A stretch of 64,000 nucleotides of DNA, taken from assembly GCA_037074765.1 (NCBI GenBank), contig JBAMDO010000034.1, positions 1-64,000 of the forward strand, given 5' to 3'. Numbering within the stretch: the stretch's first letter is position 1; each line of letters begins with the position of its first letter. A model generated the notes under the pieces. It was given only the letters and a program-made list of their open reading frames with translations, was not told the DNA's origin and ran no database searches. The DNA comes from Mansonella perstans (lineage: Eukaryota; Nematoda; Chromadorea; Rhabditida; Onchocercidae). Positions 1-14,000 of the stretch are shown here, piece by piece. Both the position numbers and the translations under genes were made by a program.

Positions 1-1363
1 TCTACTAATTTATTCTTCTAAGAACTAAGTGACAATTCTATTATCTAATTCCTAAAATAATAAAAAATCGTTATTAAGACATAGTTCGAAACTGAATGCG
101 GTATACTTGCGACATAATAATTACGCAAAAAAGGCTGATCTAGCGATCTACAACGTTTGTGCAAAAGAACCGATAGAAATTATGTGATAGAATCCCACTG
201 CTCTTCTAGACAAAATATTATTTAACGTAAAAACTGACCTTGAATCAAAAGCAGCATTATTAAAGCACAGAATGCATGCCAAATTACGGCTTTCCATCGA
301 GTACAGGATAAAAGGCTCTCCATGTGTTGGACAAGTTATACGTCCTTTGACCCGTGCTCGCTCTTCCAGTGGCACAACTCGATGAGTAGCAAACATCCGG
401 GCCTAAAATTTCGTTGCAAAATACAGAAATAAATTCCGTAAAAATGCTAAGTCCTGTCAATGAAACACTTTATCTACAGAATTCATAAATGTCATTCTGA
501 ATAAATCGAGTAACAAGGCAAAATAAAATGCTAAATTACCCGATGTGTACTGTGACGGCAACGATTACAAAGAGCCTGTTGACAGGTTTCACAGAAATGC
601 ATCGGCTGTGATATCTTAAAATTATAAATTAAATTATTACTGAGGAATGCAGAAATAAACAGAAATGCAAAAGAATATAGCCTCCTCATAGATTTTACGT
701 TTTCTCAAAGATGCGATTGCCAATAGAAAAGTTAAATAATAGCACAAAAAACTGAATTGCCTTTTTTTTTTTGAATTCCGAAATTAGAAAAAAATGAGCA
801 ATAATTTAATAATTTTCTCATATTTTTAGCGTATAAAATTTATAAATGAAATTCAGAACTTACCTGATCACAATTAGCACATACGTCAGCTGTTTCATGA
901 CTGATATCAATTAAGAATGAAAGCAAATTATCTGGACATACTTCACCATCAATTGTGGCACAACATACCGGGCATGTTTTACGATTCTGGATGCACTCAC
1001 GACAATAATTGTGCTGACATGGTAAACGAACAGGTGATGAAAATTCCTAAACAAAGGTTTCACATTCTTCGAAGCGAATAACAACATTATTAACTAAGAA
1101 AAATCATAGAAGAGTTTGAATAAAATAATCTATAAGAAAGTATTTTTTATTTGAAAAATTCACAAAACAAAAATTATAATTAATGTTAAAATAAATCCTA
1201 TAATTTTCAGTTTTTTAAGAATCACAGGAAAGCTGCAATATGAATGAAGTAATGGTGTAAAATAAAATAAAAAGAATACCCGGTCACATATCAGGCATTC
1301 TAGTGGATTTCTTGACTCCACATTTCCCAGTTTGAACATCAACAGCGAAGATGCGCATGCCAT
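1..1363 (-). CDS. RNF207-like RING finger/B-box protein (5' part, continues off left edge)
   Basis: Four exons read leftward: 1363-1280, 1046-864, 614-540 and 402-239. All join in phase with GT/AG borders. Exons 1-2 encode a C3HC4 RING (CLIC in exon 1, then LPCQHNYCRECI and RKTCPVC), followed by a DNLLSFLID stretch and CANCD. Exon 3 holds a B-box-like CETCQQALCNRC. Exon 4 has THRARMF and a CPTHGEP...C..C second zinc-binding stretch. The order RING, LLxFL, CANCD, CxxC, THRARMF matches the N-terminal half of vertebrate RNF207, a RING/B-box protein linked to cardiac ion-channel turnover. E3 ubiquitin ligase activity is inferred from the RING only. The start is the ATG at 1363, which gives a short N-terminus as in RNF207. 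The C-terminal coiled-coil part should lie left of position 1. Confidence 0.75.
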
Positions 1364-2877
1364 TAACTACCATAAGCGTTTGAACGCTAGTATAACTTGC
1401 ACAACTTAATTCGATATCAAAATTGAAATGAATAATCCATTTCTTCTGATCGAAAAATAAACTTTAGAAGCAAACACCGTCTTCGCCCGATGTGATCAAT
1501 AATCTCCCATAATTAAACATCTCAATCCCCGATGTATTCAAGCAATATTAATTTCAGCAGATGAATCAAGTGTTGATGGAAATTACTGAAATGCAGTTCT
1601 TCTAACTTCTGGCATAAAACATTAAAGAAAAATGCAAATGTCGTGAACAATTTTATCAAGTCCAATTTCGTACGAAAAATTACTGTATTCAAATATATAT
1701 ATATGTAATGATACTTTGCGTCATTCAATACTTGCAGTATTCTGTTATTTTTCCCTGTACAATTTTATTCCGGAAACATTGTTATTCAGGTTTTACGAAA
1801 CCACCCATGCATTCCAGAAATAAGTAAAAACAAATTTATTCCAAATTTTTTTCACAAAATCAACATTCCAATAACCAATCAAACGGAAATATCAAAATTA
1901 TCATGTTAAACAACAAATAAACAAGTCAATCTGAAATGCTTTCTTTCAAACAGTATCTTTAAAACCATAACAGTTATTATTAAGCAAGACGCTGAATAAA
2001 CATGGCAAGATCCTTTTTGGAATATTTATAAATAATAACAAATTACTCTGCCGAATTACAGTTCTAAACATAAAAGTTTTTCAAGCAAAAAAGAAAATCG
2101 CATTTAGCCATTTTTTCCAAAAATCCATCTGACCCCAAAAGAACAAAAACGAAGTATAAAGTACATCGCCATGTCGAAATCTAAAAACCAACGTTCGAAT
2201 AGTAACTTCGGATTTGAAATGTTTGTTTTCAATAAAATTCTCATTTCTAAAATAAATCAAAACGATGGGTAATGACACCATACCATAGTAATATTGTGAA
2301 ATTTCAACCAACATTTGCTAAACTAATTCTCTCGGTATGTAAATGAATGTTCAAAAAACCCTTAATACAGGTCGACATATGAAACGACACCTGCTAATTT
2401 CAATAATAATCATATTCAACCTCCTAATTCACTACAATAACCAACCAAACTTCTTATTTCACTACAGTGATCATACTGAACAAGATTCTAACTAAAATAA
2501 TAAATGTGAAGAATTTTCATCTTATATAAATGATAGTGTTCCATGTTGACAAAAAATTCTACAGGTTTCCTGCATTCTTATTCCGGAAAAAATGTTACAA
2601 TAAAGGCACCTTCTCAATATAATAAAATGAAACAATTGCGCTACCAATACTAACAATCTACTTAAACTCTAGCATTGTACAACATAATTAAAATAAAATA
2701 CCGAAATATTGCAAGCAATATTCATTGGCAGAGATTTAATTAGGATCAGGTGATACAAAAAGAGTGAGATATTTCCTCACCAAATTATATATTTTTTATA
2801 TTATATATATTTGAAAATATTTCCCATAGCAATCAAAAGACTACCTTAAAAGATTTAATAATAAAACCGTTGATGGC

Positions 2878-4377
2878 CTAGTCGATCAATTTCTTAGCTT
2901 TGAAATAACGGCGAAGATATAGCACCTGCCATATGGCCAAACTGAGAAGACATAACATCGAAAATATACTCAAATATAATACTCGGCTGTTTGTTGACTC
3001 TAAAAATTTGCTAATTTAATAATTACAATAAAAATATTTTATCGACTACTAAAGTATTCGCACAATTAACGGACTGTCAATCTCAAAAACAGAAATAATC
3101 ATCTGAAATATCTTTTATTTTCCTCCCATTCTGATTTAACTGCAATAAATGTCTAAATCTTATGTTGCACTCTTTTTCCAAAACTAATATTTGGTATTCA
3201 CATAAGGAATATGTTTAGAAAACCATATGAAATATGAAAAATCAACTGGAGAGATATGAAATCAGCAATGAAAAAAACAAGGACCCAAAACTGACTTCAA
3301 AAAAGTTTAGTGGGAGATAATTTTAACAGCTGAATAGTATGCTATTATTCCTGAAAAAAGATTTTCTGGAAAACAGCTGATACCATTAATATCACAAATA
3401 TCTTACCATTGGTGGATCTCATTTCCTCTTCCCTTTGCCGCATATAGGCAAAATCCTGAACAATCGAATCAGATAAATCCTCCAAACTAAAAAGAGAAGT
3501 TTTAACAACTGAATATTAACGCAATGAACTGAATTCGACAAAACAACATAAATCAAGTAACAGTGGGATATTATTTTCTGCAAACCGAATTTTTTACTTC
3601 TAAAAAACTTGTATGGAACAGAAAATGAATTAAATTGAGTACTTACCGCCTTAATTCAACTTCCAGTGGTTTAAGCTGCTCTGCTTCAGCAACTGCATTA
3701 TAATTTTTGGCTTCTATACCTCGTTTCATCTCCAAATAAACCTCACGATTCTCACCCCGGGCATCTAAATAAAAGTTTAAAGATATATTAGAATTATTAT
3801 GCAAATTATGCCTTAAAATATTCAGGCTACAAGTAATTCACCCACTGTTTTCATTTTTCACTAATTTTTTACCACTGAATCGCGAAATAATAACTAACTT
3901 GCTGGGAGAAATGTACTGAAACATATTTCAAAGATGTCATATTCGTCAGCTGTAAATGCGAACTTGCCACTTGTTTCAGTGAAACGTTCCCGTTGATATA
4001 ATGTGTGACCTCTAGTATCTGTTACCTGAAAAATATCTCTACGACTCAAGTCACATCATATCACCGCAATTTCGTAAAACTAATAAAAATACCAAATACA
4101 ATTCAAAAATTATTAATAATTAAGAAAAGTGTCAGTATCTGTCAGCTAATTCGTCATTTTAATAATTGTCACTTGTAGAAAACAGTCAACTTACATGGAC
4201 AGAACTAATAAGACCCGTGGAATCTGGAAATTCATATGATCCAGTGACGACCACATTCTTATGTATTTCCTCCTTCAAACATTTCTTACCATTTGGTGGT
4301 ATGTAAAATCGAATGCTTGCTGCTTGTGAAATGAGTACGATAACGAGAATGATGGCATCTATACACGTTATACGCAT
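2878..4377 (-). CDS. tmed-10: p24-family cargo receptor TMED10
   Basis: Five exons: 4377-4195, 4025-3899, 3764-3647, 3486-3407, 2999-2878. All phases agree and give about 209 residues, the usual p24 length. The N-terminus [20 protein letters not shown] is a signal peptide. A GOLD domain follows ([16 protein letters not shown]), then a luminal coiled coil ([19 protein letters not shown]), then one membrane span ending in the cytosolic tail [11 protein letters not shown]. The FK...KK tail carries the COPI/COPII sorting signals typical of p24-delta. p24 proteins cycle between ER and Golgi and select cargo, including GPI-anchored proteins. The gene is divergent from YIPF4, with about 580 bp between the two start codons. 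Identity is very secure at family level. Confidence 0.93.
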
Positions 4378-4957
4378 CGCATCCAGATATCTGATAACAT
4401 TAACGATCGTAAATAAGAAATACGAGTATAATAATTGAGCAAGCGCTTTATCTGGTAAGTTTCGAATTAATGGATTAATGGATGAAAGTTGTAAAAAATA
4501 ATCGTAAAGACAACAAAAATATTAACAGAAGGCTTTAACGCAATCTTAAGACTTCTAGAATTTCAATTCTACAACTTTCTACCATCCAGTCACTTTCTAA
4601 CTTATCCGCATGCATTTCTTCTCACTAGTTAATATGGTAACTTTCTTCGGTTTTCTGAACCTTCAGAATTTAAGCGTTAGCAATAATTTGCCAGTCTCCC
4701 ATTTACAGCAAACGAATTACGTGATACGTAACACCTCTTTCCTTCCACGTTAACCATTTACCGGTGTTGAACCGCAGCCCAACTATCACTCCACGTCTTT
4801 GTCGGACTATGAAACTACAGATGTCTCACTATGATGACGTTGTTTGCCGGGAGCTATTTCAGGTAGAACGTTATAGGCTCTACGTATAATAACGTAACAA
4901 CGTAAATAACGTTTGCTTTTAAAACTAATTTTATGTTAGCATTATTTCCAGCTATAA
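4378..4957. promoter_or_regulatory. Shared divergent 5' region of TMED10 and YIPF4
   Basis: This 580-bp stretch separates the start codons of two genes transcribed away from each other, so both promoters must lie in or near it. I see no clear TATA box. An AG-preceded acceptor-like site (atttccag) sits a few bases before the YIPF4 ATG and could be a spliced-leader trans-splice site. Both products work in the ER-Golgi system, so co-regulation is possible but is only inferred from the arrangement. Confidence 0.4.
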
Positions 4958-6919
<1,962 letters not shown>

Positions 6920-8466
6920 AGTAGTTCATCTTAGATGTTTTTCCGTCTTGAAAATCGAAATTAAATTGCTACAAAAAGCGGAATCTTTTGAGCCAGATTA
7001 TTGTGAAGTATCATGTTTTTAGTAGTTATTAATCGCATGGTTATGAAAATCGCCAACGGAATTAACTTGTTCTTATGATAAAGAAAGCTTTCTATTTTTT
7101 TGTCACCATTTACTAATGAAAGCATTGTTTGAAATTACGATATCTGACGTCTCTTGATGACTTATTTTCGTATCTTCATATACATGAGCACATAAAGCAT
7201 TACATATATAACAGTATAATGTTTCGTGGGTCATTACAGAAACTGGGAAAGATGATTGTTTTGGCCATTCAGAACTTGAATTAGTTGGGACTCCAGAGAT
7301 TTCAGAAAATATGAGGCAATTAATCACTAATATAATCATTATTTTTATATAACCTTCTAAATACTTGTATAAAATACAACACTTTCTAAGGCTTGTGATC
7401 AACATATTACTACTAAACGTCATTTGTAGCCATTTATTATCTGATTTCAATTCGCATATTGTAAGTATTTTTGTTTGTTGTTCGATGTTCAAGTCACATC
7501 TTTGTTTTTTAACAGAGGATAAACTTCAAATAGTTTTGCACTTATTTCCGAGCAGAATTCAATTTTTTTAAAGTTTCACACATCATGAATTCATGGGAGT
7601 TGTAAAAAATTTTGAAATTTCACAACAGACAAACATCTTACATAGTTTTTGTGCCGATGTTGAATTATCGCTATGTACATGACAATTACATTGTTGAAAT
7701 ACCGGATTTGATGTCGGAGCAAAGCGTTTCTAGTTGTCACAAACTAACATCCTATTCTTTGATGTCCATTGTCTTTTTTTTCATTTATATTTTGTCTCTG
7801 TTTTTAATCTTTTATTTCTAAATAAACTTAAAAAGCGTTGTCATGATGACAAAAACAAATAATGACGTGGTTTACATTTAATAAATCATTTTGCTGCATT
7901 CAAAAAAACAATATTAAAAGCCAAATTGAAATTCTCGGACGGCGTTTTACATGTGATGGATCACCGATGATATCGTGGGAAAAATTTCTGGAAATTCATT
8001 TCTCTTTTCCACCTTTTATCCAAGGATACGATTCCAATTTCAGGTACGCACTGAGATGTTACATCAGATCGGTGTACCATCTATCTGAATAATTTTAAAA
8101 AATCTGCAGAACAGTGACATTGTGTAAAATCTAAAATGAAAGCTCAAGAGATAGTATTGTTAGAGATGTGATAAATTATCAAGGTATTAAATGTTTTCTC
8201 ATCCTTTAAAAAGCAACTGACGGTTAATCGTATGGTCAATATTATCATAAAATACTTGCCGTGCCCTTCGCAACATTCCATTTCATACTTCTGCTCCGTC
8301 ACTGAATTCTTCTGATAACTTCTATTACTCAATTCTTTTCATTGCTTTTCAGAAAAACTTTACTTTAATTTTCATTGCTTAATGAATTTTACGTTCAATA
8401 CAGAAATAACTGAAAAGATGAACAGTGATTATTTGAAGTAAATTCATTTTAATCTTTTTATTTCAG
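6920..8466. other. Intergenic region between YIPF4 and the Kunitz gene
   Basis: This is mostly AT-rich non-coding sequence. Two weak coding candidates lie here: the secreted ORF at 7103-7339 (-), and an open plus-strand stretch ending at a donor-like GTACGC around 8044. That stretch joins in phase with the next Kunitz exon at 8467 and may be an upstream exon. Nothing else is recognisable. Confidence 0.4.
7103..7339 (-). CDS. Possible small secreted Cys-containing protein
   Basis: I do not recognise this family. The open frame from the ATG at 7339 gives 78 residues. It begins with a signal-peptide-like MIILVINCLIFSEISG. The mature part is polar, with HETLYCYICNALC (three cysteines) and a hydrophilic tail. 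The LxCYxC motif recalls the start of Ly6/three-finger domains but is too short to prove it. A donor-like GTATAT follows the last Cys, so it could be the first exon of a longer gene. The frame extends further upstream (to 7492) with no clear start preference. It lies alone between YIPF4 and the Kunitz gene. It could be a chance ORF. Confidence 0.25.
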   Translation of the reverse strand: MIILVINCLIFSEISGVPTNSSSEWPKQSSFPVSVMTHETLYCYICNALCAHVYEDTKISHQETSDIVISNNAFISKW

Positions 8467-8482
8467 GATAATTTCTATCATA

Positions 8483-9654
8483 ATGTTATTACTACCGACA
8501 GCACTATTAGTGATAAAAATTAGTTTAGCTGATAACAAGGAAATATCGGAATGCACATGGGTTACGTGCCTGTTACCGAAAGTTTGTCAAGAGAGCAATG
8601 GCATCGGTTAGTTACGTTTCACATCTTTTGAAGCTAGAGGAACTTTTTGACGAGATTTATTTATACATCTTCATCTCACACATTTGCACACATTTCTTCT
8701 TCTCGGAATGAATGATCAGTGAAAATTTTGAAAAATATTTGCAATTTCAAAAATTATCAAATGCGGAACTTGTTGATATTTTTTTCATTAAATCATCATA
8801 AATTCAAATATTTCTGAAGATCTGTTAGAAAAAGTCAGTCGGTGATGATTGTATGCAATAAAATGTTTCTTTGTAGTATTGTGCGTTTTTCCGAATGATG
8901 CTATGAAAACACAAATCGAAGTATTTTCGGAATCAATGTCATCCGCTAATCAGATAAACCAGATCACCAAATCTATGTTCATGGAATTTACTACACAATC
9001 TTCAGTGATTGAAACGGGATCATTTTTATCCTCCAAAACTAAGACAAAACAAGGGCCGCTTCTATTTCATATAGTGAAACAAGTTAATCCGAAAATGACT
9101 GAAGAAAATTTTACGGTCAAAACACCTCCAGAAGCGTGCTTCCTTCCTGCTGTCACTGGACCGTGTTCGAAAGCGAAAGTATTGTGGTACTACAATTTTT
9201 TAAAAAGTCGATGTGAAAGATTCAGTTTCAGGTGGCAATTTTTAAAATATTTTGCGTTTTATGGAAACATCAGTAAAAAATTCTTAGAAATCAATATTTA
9301 ATATCTGGTATGCTTAGTTCGTTAGTTCCTGCCATAAATATCTATTACTGCCTTCCAGGCAGAACAGTTGGGAACTTTGGATAGGTCGTTAAAAATTGGT
9401 CGTTTTCATTTTTGAATGATTCCAGGAATTTCGCGATAAGCGGATTATGGTTTCCTATAAAATATATTGATTTCTTTATATATATATGTTGATTCCTTCC
9501 TGTCACTTTTGATAAATTACCAAGATTACTTGAAATTAAAACCATTTGTAGTGTTCATTTCAGTGGTTGCGGCAATGCGAATCATTTCTACAGTCAAAAA
9601 GAATGCGAAGAAACTTGTTTGATGAATTATTCCAGTACATATTTTGGCTTTTAA
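8483..9654 (+). CDS. Secreted Kunitz-domain (BPTI-type) protein
   Basis: Three exons (8483-8606, 8877-9231, 9564-9654) join in phase to give 189 residues. The ATG follows a TTTCAG at 8461-8466, a good trans- or cis-splice acceptor. The protein starts with a signal peptide, MLLLPTALLVIKISLA. Next comes a small four-Cys segment (ECTWVTC, PKVC, VLCVF), a Ser/Thr-rich spacer of about 90 residues, and one C-terminal Kunitz domain. The Kunitz domain has all six cysteines (ACFLP, GPC, SRC, SGCG, KEC, ETC) and the WYYN motif. By alignment the P1 residue after the second Cys is Ser, not Lys/Arg, so trypsin inhibition is not expected. The loop between the fourth and fifth Cys is one residue shorter than in BPTI. 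The role is inferred as a secreted serine protease inhibitor or matrix protein. Confidence 0.85.
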
Positions 9655-11061
9655 TATATCATTATCTCTGTTAAACTATTTCGAATTCCGAATGCTTTCC
9701 AATTGCTTAGTAAGACCATCCTATTCAGTTTCCACGAATATAAAACTGATGGTTTATCCATGGACAATTATTTCATTATTTTTCCACGCACAAAAGTAGG
9801 TAGAAATTCATTAATGTCTGATTGCCCATGTTGATAAAATTGCAGTTACCAATGATTTCTAAAAGATTTGCAGATTCTGCATGAATCCAAGATTTTTTTT
9901 CAGTATCTTTCCAACTTGATCTTTCCTTACTATCTATCTTTGATACGCCTTTAAAGTGATATCTTTAGCTACTCTCTTATCAATCTCACATTTTAAAACG
10001 TAAAGTTTACATCTGGATAAATTGACTTGTCGAAGCAAATAATGCAGTCCTTCTCATTCTACTCGTAGACCACGAGTATCATTGAAATGCAGAAATGAAT
10101 TGCGTAGCTTTTTTTGAAAAATATTTTACACTCCAAAAAGAAATTACTGCACCCATAAAAAATCATAACAAAAAAAACACGCATTGCATAAGGTATTGCA
10201 AAGCAACCCTTTATTTCATCGACTGGAGCACATCAGAAAAACAGTACTTTTAATTTAAATAACATTAACAAAGTTTTTAATATTAGCTTTCATAACAATG
10301 CACGCATATTTCGTATTTTTGTTGTGCTAGGATGGAAAAACAAATTTGTCCTTAATAGATATTTAGTAGCGATTAGTGATTTCAGTTTAATCTTTGTAAA
10401 AAAAATTAAAATTGGGAATTCTGATGCAGAGAATTCAGAATTTAAAAAAGCTAAAGTCAGGGATTTTTAAAGGCAATATTCACTGAACACTTTTGCACTG
10501 TATTTCGTCACTTTAAAAATTTAAGTAACGAACCCGATGGAGAGATAAGGAAAAAGTGACCGATTTGAAGACAGACCACAGAAGTAATTCACAAAAGAGA
10601 ATTCCGATATAAAATTTCCATGTTCACTTCGACCAAATGCCATTTCACCAATCAATTATCTTTTTAATAATTTGTTTTCAGATTTCAATTCAAAAATTGT
10701 ATTTCACCATGCACTATTAATTTCCGGTATTTTTCAAATGTATGATATGCCACTTTCATTCCATGGATCGCATAAAGTTCTTTTTTTGCAAAAATGATGA
10801 GAGAAATAAAAGAATAGGAGAGCAAAGATAGCTGAATAAATTATACAACTTGATGAAAGAAAGTATCATGCCATAATGGAAGCAATTTAAATTGAATGAT
10901 ATCGTAAACATTCAAAGATTTAATTATATAGACTAAAGCTAATCAGATGTGGGTAAAATGAAAAAGAAATACAGTTAGCTGGATTTCAATCTATAAAACT
11001 GCGCCTTTCGACAATATGCATGCTATCTATTCATCTGTCACATTATTTTTATTTAAAAAAT
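9655..11061. other. Intergenic region, no gene seen
   Basis: This AT-rich stretch lies between the end of the plus-strand Kunitz gene and the convergent minus-strand coiled-coil gene. One short open plus-strand piece near 10530-10610 looks weakly coding but has no splice context or match I recognise. No RNA gene or repeat was found. Confidence 0.4.
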
Positions 11062-14000
11062 TTATAGCATAGTGCATCGTCGTGATTGCTGCTGTTGTCT
11101 ATCACCACGTTTCGATTTCATTGTATCCATTTTATCCTTTTCACTCACCATTTCCTTTGAAATAATATTTTTAAAAACTTTTTTAGAACACAATTCTCAT
11201 TACACCCCTTTACAAATTACGATACATTAACTAGTTACCGAAATGCTTTTTATTGAAACTGTCTTGAGGATTTTGTCACAAAATAACAGAAAAATTCAAC
11301 TTTCACTTCTAGCCACTCGAGAAATGTGACACATAGCATATCTGTTATCAGCTCTCTTGATAAATCATATGGTTCTTGTGTGAATGCAAACTAACAGGCT
11401 CTGCTGATGCAGTTGGTAGGATCGAATCCACTCTTGTCTTCTGAGGTTCAACTATTTGAATCTCGTCTGCCCGTTGAGATTCAGATTTTTGCATTGTATC
11501 ATGCTTTGCTTCACTTTCATCAGCTTCCAATTCAGCTTGTTGCTCATTGTTTGCAATTTTGGTACTATAAATAAGCTTGGCGGTATTTAATAAATGTTGA
11601 ATGACTTGCAAAGTGCATTGAGATAGTTATTGATTAAATTGGAACCAATTACTTTTCAATTTGTCTAGAACATTTAGGTTTCGAAATTTTAATTTGAAAT
11701 ATCTAACGAGTGCTGGATTAGTTAGAAAAACTCACAGCATAAATAAGATATCGAAAGTTATAAATTTAGGAAAAAATCATAATCTAGAAATTTTTTGAAC
11801 ACAAGAAAATGAAAAAAATTTGTCTCCATATATTTTAATTGATTTTGAATTCTTAACTTTCCGGAACAAATTGCTACTTGATTTGGAAAATATTTACAAA
11901 GTTTGGGACCCAATTACTTACTTATTTTTCATATTAAATTTAGGCTTTGGTTCATTTTTCTCGATTTCGGGATTCATCGTTCCTTGAACCAATGTTTCAG
12001 TATCCTAAACATTTTTAATGTTAGAAACGGTACGTGTTACTGTCTTAATAACGGAAACAATTTCTTGAACTGAATGACATTCGTTTTCATTTGGAACGTT
12101 AAGCATAGATTGACAAAAACGTTGCTAAAAACTTAGCAGAAGTTGAGGAAAAAGCAAAATGCATGTCGGATTATGTAAAAGCCGTAAAATTAATGGTAGC
12201 ACAAAGTGAGTAGCAGTGACATTCAATCAGTCTCGTTTCTTAAATAATTCAAAATTCTGAAATGCTTGCAACAAATTTGCGTCATATTGAATTAGTGTGC
12301 ATACGTATCAGTTCCTTTTCTGCTCTCTCCACAACCTAATGAATCCAACACACACAAAAGTCGAAGTCCTTCTAGTACCGAACAAAAGAAAGTGGATAGA
12401 TTGGTGAAGCGGATCTAAATCCTTTTAAATCCTGTTTTACTTCTTGAAGAATTCTAGAGTTCAAAAATAATGATTTCAAGTAAAATTTCAGGATGAATAT
12501 TTTGATCTTTCTTGAGATCATCGTTTTTAAAATTAATTTGTTCTTCAAGAATTTATAGTAAGTAAAATGCTTTGTGAAGAAATTAAAAAATGAAGAGAAA
12601 TGCTGGAAAAAATAGAAACATAAAGAAAAAAAAAACTGAAAATACCCTTAGTGAACGCCGTCTCATAGCTTTGGCTTCTTCCGCAAGGATCATTTCAATG
12701 GATTTTTTCTTCGGTGGTACTGGTGGCGGCACATTTTTGGGTGGTAACATAGGTACTGTGCTTTCTGATGATAGTGGTGGCACACAGTTAGATGGACCGC
12801 TACGATTTACAAAATTTTCTGCGAAACTTGTCTTTGCAGACTAAAATTGTTTCGTTCTTTTTATTTCTTGTTCGCTCTTTCGTTATTTTGATATTAGAAT
12901 GGAACAATTTACATGTCAAGTTACTTTTAAGTTAAAAAGTATTGAAAATATGAAGAATCGATTTTTTCTTTTCTTGTATCATTGATCTGCTCAAAGAGAT
13001 GATACAATGGACAAGAAAGCTTATCCATTAAGCAAAGATCAGAATTAAATCCTTGATTTCGAACGAAAATAATAATCTCCCAACAGAGAATTATCAATGG
13101 TAGTTTTGTATATTCCTTGTTTGGAATTTAAAACCAATGGACTTTTTAAAATTGTTGAAATAAAGAAAATTTTTCGCCCAATTCAATGCGATAAAAGCAT
13201 TAATTTGCCGCAAAATTGGCCTTACTACCTCCCTTAAATTCCACTCTTATTATCTTTTTCAGACATCTCCCTCCTTCTTCGAATTCCCAGACAGGACCAG
13301 CAAAGAAAACAAGCAAACAAATGAAACAAAAAAATTCAGGAGAAACTAATTTAGGTTTATGAAACGAAATTAAAAAAGCTAAGAGAAGAAAATTTAACTG
13401 AACAATTTAAAGACAGCATTCGAAGCAGAAAAAAGAAGCCGTTAGAAGCAAATTAGAACTTAAGACGAATAAATTAAAAATAAGAATTAAAGTGGGATAT
13501 TAAGATTCAACAGCCATAACTTTGCTGGAAACTTAACGGAGGGCAAATATTGTATAATACCTGAAGTTCTAGTTCATTTTGCCTTTGTATTCGATCGATT
13601 GCTGCTTCTATAGTCATTCCATCCCGATTGATGTCTGTGATCGAGACAGTCGATTGTGATATGTTCTCAGGAGCAGGAGCGGATGAAGCTGTAGAGAACT
13701 TGAGGGTATCTTGAGTTAATAATTGGTAAGATGAAACAATATTGTTGCTTGAATGATCGGATGTTACACATTCCGTCTGATTTACATCTACTACATCCTG
13801 TAATTCCGTTATTCCTTTATGTTAGGATAGAGCATAATGACCTTATACTATTAAATTTGATATATGCTAATCAAATAATTCTAGTAAATCAAGCATATAT
13901 GGCATGTCACTGCAAAAAGTACATTGAAAAAACTCAAACAGCACTTTAAATATAAATGTAATATGTGTAGCGCTGTATGCATTAAATATTAGCACAGGTA

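Noticed and set aside
1160..1363. 67-codon minus-strand ORF as a complete small gene
   Set aside because: Only its first 28 codons are used. A GTATTC donor at 1279 joins it in phase to the RING exon.
8144..8332. 62-codon minus-strand ORF
   Set aside because: No domain, no splice context, and low-complexity composition.
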